In this document: positions 58,834 through 64,000 of the stretch, in pieces
How the letters are laid out: each line of letters begins with the position of its first letter
Position numbering within the stretch: position 1 is the stretch's first letter
Assembly (NCBI GenBank): GCA_027946555.1
Contig: JAPEVC010000196.1
Location: forward strand, 1-64,000
Length of the DNA stretch: 64,000 nt
Direction: 5' to 3'
Source: Gnomoniopsis sp. IMI 355080
Taxonomy: Eukaryota > Ascomycota > Sordariomycetes > Diaporthales > Gnomoniaceae
Notes under the pieces: model-generated
Database searches by the model: none
What the model saw: only the letters and a program-made list of their open reading frames with translations
Told to the model about the DNA's origin: nothing
Position numbers and translations under genes: made by a program

Positions 58834-60443
58834 AATGACTGAATAGGAGCTGCAACGGCTTACTAGATTGTTATGAAAGAATGGATTATATGAGCCCGGC
58901 TCTAGAAAGAATGGAAGAGTAGTCAAGAATGAAATTGGTAAAGAACGATGGTGATAACCTCAAGCGAAGAAACTCACAAGAGTGTATTAGATGGTGTCTT
59001 ATAAGCAGCTTTCAGATGTCCTACAATAACCTGTGAATGACTCTGCATCGAACGCCAATGCTTTCCCCTAAGCAAGCGAATAGGGATGACACTTGCTTAG
59101 TACCTATGTAGGTGATTCAGATTTACTCCTGGAAGCAAACTTGCGACGAACTCCACCAGAAGGAGTTCTATAACATGCGACAGTCTGACTCGAAAACGTG
59201 CTCTCAGTCTTCTAAAGGCAAACCTTCGTTTTAAGGTTATATTTCGTTACATTTCCCTCGAAAGTTGCAGGTTGAATTTACCAGAATTAAATATAGACTA
59301 TTACAACAGGCAAGGCTATTGTAGTGGCCAGAAGAGGGAGGGGGGTTCGTGATGTGAATACCTTCGTTGTCCTAAACGGGACTAGGGCCGTCTGACACAC
59401 AAAACGCGGACCTTTTTCAGCTGGCTGACAATTGGGCTTTCTTTCTTCACCAATGCGAAATAATACACCAAAACTGATACCTTTGTTTGATTAATTTGAT
59501 TTACTCACCAGCTGCTACTTTAGCTGTTATATATATTATTATCTTCGTCTTGAGCCAGAAATCAAGTATGCAAATGTTCTGCTGGTACAAAGTCTTAATC
59601 CATACAAGAGAGATCGTCAGCGGCTATTTTGTTGGGAGAGCTCTACACAATTGTAAGCGTTGGTTTGATGGACGACTGTCTCTCCTCGGAACCTATGCAA
59701 TAAGACATGTTGGTCAAAATGATTCTTGGAGGACCCAGGTACTTACACACAAGTGGATCTAGTCGAACACTGAATGGCGAGACATGCGACTTATGACTTA
59801 ATCGCATAGTGTCTATATAGTACAACAAGTACTGGGTATATTCTATCCAGATGCCTATAATTATGGACACCTGCTTACAAGTCTGCACGTGCCAATAGTC
59901 AGACAGCCTCGTCAAGCCTTGGGCAGATACCTGTGCTGGACATGGTTTGCTACATTTTAGTATTAGCCTGAGCCTATGTGACAATCTTGTATAGGTAGGC
60001 AATAGGTGCAGCAATTTTTATAACACATTTTCCGTGCTTATGACGGGCAAAGTAAAAAGCGTTAAGCCAAGTACACATTTCTAGACCTCGAGTCGAGTTT
60101 TCAGAGAGCGTCAAGAGCAGAAGAATTATGGGCTTCGTTCTGCTTGGCAAATTTTCCTTGCTTGACCTCAGACTGTTTTGCACGCCTCATACAACATCAT
60201 ATGTGAACAAGTAAATACCTACAAGTACCACAAATTCTGATGTTTTGAGTCTTGATCATGTACTGTACCCAGATAGTTTATTATATATTGGCTCCCCGGG
60301 GGGGGGCGATTTTTTAGCTGACTCAGCTGGCGCCTCAATCTATTGCGACCATCCAAACTTTTTGCTTCGACCTCTTCAACGACGCGGTTGATCCACCTTG
60401 CGACAAGCTTCCAACCCAACCCGTTGACCGCAGACAATTCAAA
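58834..60443. other. AT-rich divergent intergenic region
   Basis: About 1.6 kb between the secreted-protein gene (-) and mrpl7 (+). The middle part (about 59200-60290) is noticeably AT-rich with no coding frame. TACCTATGTAGGT lies near 59101 and a run of about ten G at 60299-60308. The mrpl7 promoter should lie at the right end. Confidence 0.6.
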
Positions 60444-61664
60444 ATGACGAGCTGGCGGGAAGTGGCTCGGCCATTGCGGCAACTCAGGACACAGCAAATA
60501 TCACGACCATCAGCGCCAGTCTGCGCAAGGAGAAGATGGTATTCGGCAGAAGGAGCAGCAGCCGCGCCGCCGCCGCAGACCGTGGATTCACCACTGCAGG
60601 ACATTGAAGCGGACTCATCACTAGGAGCTCCTGGGCCAACGCCAGAGCAATTAGAGGAGTTTAGACAGCCGTGGAAGCGTGCGCAGAATCGGAAATACCA
60701 GCTGCCGGCTAGCAGGTACGACTTTACACCCTCTCCTCATATGCGAAGCTTCTCGCTTGTGATCTCCTGCTAACTGGTCTATTAGATACAAATATTCCCC
60801 ACCCAAATTCAACCGCGGACCCCTCCACCCTATCCAATCTCCAGCCTCGTCCGACCCTCTCGCCCGTGACTTTCAGCCCGGTCCCTTCTACTATCCTCGT
60901 CTCAAAGAGACCCTCAAGAGCACCATCGCACCCGACCTGTTGACCCTCACCTACATTCACAAGCCCCCCGGGGAGCAAGGTGAGGAGCCCATCGGGCAAC
61001 GTCTACGATCATGGGACGGCTCTTCGCCCTACCACAAGAACCGACCGCTGCGAGGACCCAGAGGAGGCACGACCCTGCGGCCCGTCGAGCGCGACATCTC
61101 CTTCCACAACATCCCCGAAATCCTCTCCATTACCGTGTCCACATACCAACCTCAGGGAATCAAGGAACCGACGTACATGCTCGCGGCGCGGACAGCGTTG
61201 CAGGCTGTCACGGGTGCGAAGCCTGAGATTCGGCGCGTGAAAAGGGGTGTGAGCCAGTTCGGCGTGGCGAAGGGTCAGCTGGCGGGCACCAAGGCGACGG
61301 TCTGGGGCGAGGAGGCATATGCGCTGTTAGACAAGATAATTCATCTTGTGTTCCCGAGGATCAAGGAGTGGCCCGGCATTAGTGTGGGCACGGGCGACGA
61401 GTCCGGGAATATTGCGTTTGGGTTCTCGCCGGAGCAAATGGCGATCTTTCCGGAGATTCAGGTGAATTACGATTCGTACCCACCGAAGGTGAGTTTGCCG
61501 TAGAGGCATTGAAAGCATTCTGACAAGAGAGACATGCGGCTAATCTCTATGTGCAGTCGATTCCGGGCTGCAGGGTCAACGTCGTGACAACTGCGACGTC
61601 GGACAGGCAGGCTCGTCTACTGATGCAAGCCTTGGGCATTCCGTTCCATGACAACAAAGACTAG
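60444..61664 (+). CDS. mrpl7: Mitochondrial large-subunit ribosomal protein uL5m (MRPL7)
   Basis: uL5-family protein of the mitochondrial large ribosomal subunit (5S-rRNA/central protuberance position). Three exons, 60444-60715, 60786-61488 and 61557-61664, sum to 1083 nt, or 360 aa. An Arg/Ser/Ala-rich mitochondrial presequence (about 1-35: LRQLRTQQISRPSAPVCARR) is followed by a fungal-specific extension. The uL5 core has HNIPEILSITVSTYQPQGI, MLAARTALQAVTGAKPEIRR, KATVWGEEAYALLDKIIHLV, IAFGFSPEQMAIFPEIQVNY and the final MQALGIPFHDN. Splicing after SYPPK into SIPGCRVNVV keeps frame. The start is the first ATG and gives the presequence. No anomaly is seen. Confidence 0.95.
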
Positions 61665-62025
61665 ATTCAAAGAAGAGGAAACGATCCATACTGCGAAGGA
61701 CTGTAACATTCAGACACCGACACGTGTTTGACCGAGTCCCCTTAAGGAACAATTCAACAGGACAATTCAACGTCCGTATGTACTAAAATGAAAGGCAGCA
61801 TGTCACTTAGCATAGAGGCGAGACACCTGTTCTTAGCAAGGATATCCATCTATTCAAGAGCCACTTCATGCAGTCTGCCAATGTATGGAAGTGTGGCTGC
61901 CGTAACGCCCTAAACGCCGCCCATGCAAAACTTTGCACTTTTCATGAATTCCTGGGGTATCATGTGTACCAAGAGATGCCGTTGCCCATCCTATACCATG
62001 ATCGCATGTCCTTCCCAACGGCGCT
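61665..62025. other. Intergenic region between convergent genes
   Basis: About 360 bp of 3' flanks of mrpl7 (+) and fes1 (-). Nothing else is seen. Confidence 0.6.
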
Positions 62026-62715
62026 CTAAGCCGTAGCCTTCTCCGTTGCGTCTTTCTTGATCTTCTCCTTGAGAGGATTCATGACCTCGTCAACAGCTTC
62101 CATGTCTGCAGCATCCACCTGCTTCTGTCCCTCCCCTATAGCACCCTTCTTCACCAGCTCCTCAGCAACAAAGTCCATGGCAGGCTGGTAATTCCGACAC
62201 GCACTGCTAAGCGCGTACGCAGCCTTCCTCCGTACCCCTTCGTCCTCGGCCTCATCAACAACCATATCAACCAACCGCGTCAAGCCACCTGGCGCCGCCA
62301 GAAGGGCACTCTGGCTCTTCTCATTGTTCTGTACCGCGGTGCCCACACACCAGGCCGCGTACAGGCGAAGGTCCTTCTCGGGCACGTGGAGCTGCGACAA
62401 CAGAGGCGCCCAAAGGTTGAGGGTGGACATGTTGTTGGCATTGTCGAGGGACTCGATCAGTTGCTCGAAGTTGTCAAAGGCGACGAGCTTTTCGGCGGCG
62501 GGCAGGGTGGGCGATGTGATAGCGGCCATGGACTGGTTCATGAGCTCAGCGTCCGAGGGCCCGCCAAGAATGGAGGCGAGGATCTCCGGGGTCAACTGCG
62601 AGGTGGGCTGCGCGGGCGCAGTAGTCGTGGTGCCGTCGGCATTTTGGGTGGTTTGCCCGGCTGTTTGGGCTTCGATGCTCCATTTGAGGAGCTGTGAGAG
62701 ATTCTTGTCTGCCAT
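62026..62715 (-). CDS. fes1: Hsp70 nucleotide-exchange factor Fes1 (HspBP1 family)
   Basis: Cytosolic armadillo-repeat exchange factor that releases ADP and substrate from Hsp70 (Ssa-type) and supports degradation of misfolded proteins. 229 aa, one exon, slightly longer than the 210-220 of most fungal Fes1. The N-terminal Fes1 motif LSQLLKWSIEAQTA (5-18) is followed by a short Thr/Gly linker and PEILASILGGPSDAELMNQS. Armadillo repeats then run from about residue 75 to 205 (NFEQLIESLDNANNM, AAWCVGTAVQNNEKSQ, RRKAAYALSSACRNYQP). A Lys-rich tail ends the protein. Start MADKNLSQLLKWSIE is canonical. No introns are seen. Confidence 0.96.
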   Translation of the reverse strand: MADKNLSQLLKWSIEAQTAGQTTQNADGTTTTAPAQPTSQLTPEILASILGGPSDAELMNQSMAAITSPTLPAAEKLVAFDNFEQLIESLDNANNMSTLNLWAPLLSQLHVPEKDLRLYAAWCVGTAVQNNEKSQSALLAAPGGLTRLVDMVVDEAEDEGVRRKAAYALSSACRNYQPAMDFVAEELVKKGAIGEGQKQVDAADMEAVDEVMNPLKEKIKKDATEKATA

Positions 62716-64000
62716 GGTAGACGGGCTGTCAAGGATAAGTTGAGATTAGGATGTGGTCTGGATTTTCTTTACTTCGATAATTTCAATCGAAGTAGACCGG
62801 AATAAGACGAAGTTAGCGTCTAGGAGGCGGTTTGATGGGAGCCGAGATTCTTTTATTCCATCAACTTGTTTTTTGCAAAAGATGAAATGTCATTATTCGC
62901 GAAGCTTCTCGAAAATTCTCGGCCCGCAGGGTTTAGCGTTTCTCAGCCTTGCGGCTGCGGGGCGCTGTATTTGGCATGGTCTCGACTCGGTGATTCTGCA
63001 CATAACGATAGAGCTCTCCCAATAATTTTGGCGTGTGATGTACGTTGTGACTTGGTTTTTGGTCCAAAGCTAGCCTCTCTTACGCTGCCATGAGCTTGTC
63101 AATCACGCGTACCTTGGTTGCGAAGTGGGATTCGTCTCGGTTGTACAGAAATGGGGATGTATTCTACCTTCCTTTGTAACTTCGGCTGGGCTACCACTAT
63201 TACATACATGGAAATACCTATACCTACTTTGGGCTCGAGTTCGGGAACCCCGTGCGCATCCCCACTGGAATCAACCCCTATTGGGCGAGAGCCACTGCCA
63301 GGAGCAATTTCAACCAAGAGCCGCAAGAATAATTCTCTCCGACGGCCTGGACGGTCAGTGGTGATAGGGGCCCACAGACATCTCCATGGTTCATCTCAAA
63401 GGTGACCTCGGGGGTTTCGGGCCGGAAGGGTCCATTGGATGTGCAAAGAGGGGCACGGAAATCTCCAGCTCTCAGCCGTCAGCCCGTCAGCCTTGTCCCG
63501 GCCACATGGCAGCCGTTTCTCTTAGCTCCTGTCCCGTCTGGCTGGGGCGCCACCGGTCTTGAAACCTGTTGACTGCGGTGTAGAAAGTGCTGAGGCTGCC
63601 AGTCTGATATCTGACACTGCTGATGGACTTCGCCTCTGCTTGCGCAATGTCCTTGATTGTGGCCTGCTTGGCATTGGTTCCGCGCCGCTCGGATCAGACG
63701 AGATGTTTATGCCGTAGATCTGGGTCCTACGCTGCAGAATTCATGCCCTATCGAGGTCGTCTCAAGTATCATACCTAAGCCAGGGAAGTCCCAAGTCTGA
63801 TAGCCTATGACGACGGCGGTTTGAGTATCCCAGAGCTGTGGTTTGCTCGGCACATACCGGTCTTGTCGACGACTGGTGCTTGGTCTGCTGCTGAGGGATA
63901 TATTGACTCCGAGGTTGTCCATTTCACTCAGCCCGAGTAACAGGCTCCTATGTTGAGGCCTGGCGGATATGCGTAACGTGGAGTGGTTGTAAGCGAATTG
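62716..64000. other. Terminal region, no gene recognised
   Basis: About 1.3 kb, beginning with the fes1 promoter. Short frames (for example around 63120-63405) have no recognisable domain. A gene extending past the window edge cannot be excluded. Confidence 0.55.

Noticed and set aside
59200..60290. AT-rich stretch as a RIP-mutated transposon
   Set aside because: No terminal repeats or transposase/reverse-transcriptase traces are visible; AT-richness alone is not enough.
1..64000. CRISPR arrays, insertion sequences, prophage or a secondary-metabolite cluster
   Set aside because: Eukaryotic nuclear DNA with housekeeping genes; no regularly spaced repeats, transposases or backbone synthase domains are seen.

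Overview
This window is nuclear DNA from a filamentous ascomycete (Pezizomycotina, most likely a Sordariomycete). The genes are separate single transcription units. Most carry short introns of about 50-150 bp with GTAnGT-type donors. The proteins are typical of filamentous fungi: an NDR kinase of the COT-1/Orb6 type, the kinetochore protein Mis6, a GH3/GNAT-type protein and an SH3-transglutaminase Cyk3. There are no bacterial operons, phage genes, CRISPR arrays or convincing tRNA/rRNA genes.

Layout from left to right. 1-3990: no supportable gene, with an 8-copy heptamer minisatellite. 3991-5673 (-): NDR kinase. About 7365-9951 (+): WDR26/Gid7-type LisH-CTLH-WD40 protein. 11591-14038 (+): Vps1 dynamin. 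16022-17282 (-): alpha-methylacyl-CoA racemase. 17783-20129 (-): Mis6/CENP-I. 22281-23954 (+): a GH3-GNAT relative lacking the GH3 catalytic domain. 25922-30934 (-): tuberin (Tsc2). 32470-35633 (+): exportin Cse1. 36528-37385 (-): Caf16-like ABC ATPase. 38351-39154 (+): MBD4-like DNA glycosylase. 39650-43662 (-): Cyk3. 45642-47842 (+): Ste20/GCK kinase. 48664-50315 (-): Rai1. About 50820-51500: a broken 2-hydroxyacid dehydrogenase. 52042-53640 (+): secreted histidine acid phosphatase. 54461-57767 (+): exocyst Sec8. 58447-58833 (-): small secreted protein. 60444-61664 (+): mitochondrial ribosomal protein L7. 62026-62715 (-): Fes1.

Most genes are core housekeeping genes with no shared pathway. 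Several touch polarised growth, cytokinesis or secretion (NDR kinase, GCK kinase, Cyk3, Sec8, Vps1), but they are scattered and independently oriented, so I do not call a functional cluster. For the NDR kinase, Vps1, Mis6, the racemase, Sec8, the phosphatase, the GCK kinase, MRPL7 and the GNAT gene, I placed the exon junctions by hand and the summed exon lengths are multiples of three.

I did not find a clear undescribed system. The points most worth a second look are: a recurrent TAGGTACCTA/TACCTAGGTA palindrome confined to non-coding DNA; two introns with apparent GC donors; the truncated GH3-GNAT gene; the short, divergent NDR kinase; the decayed dehydrogenase; and a hairpin/direct-repeat element just upstream of the DNA glycosylase.
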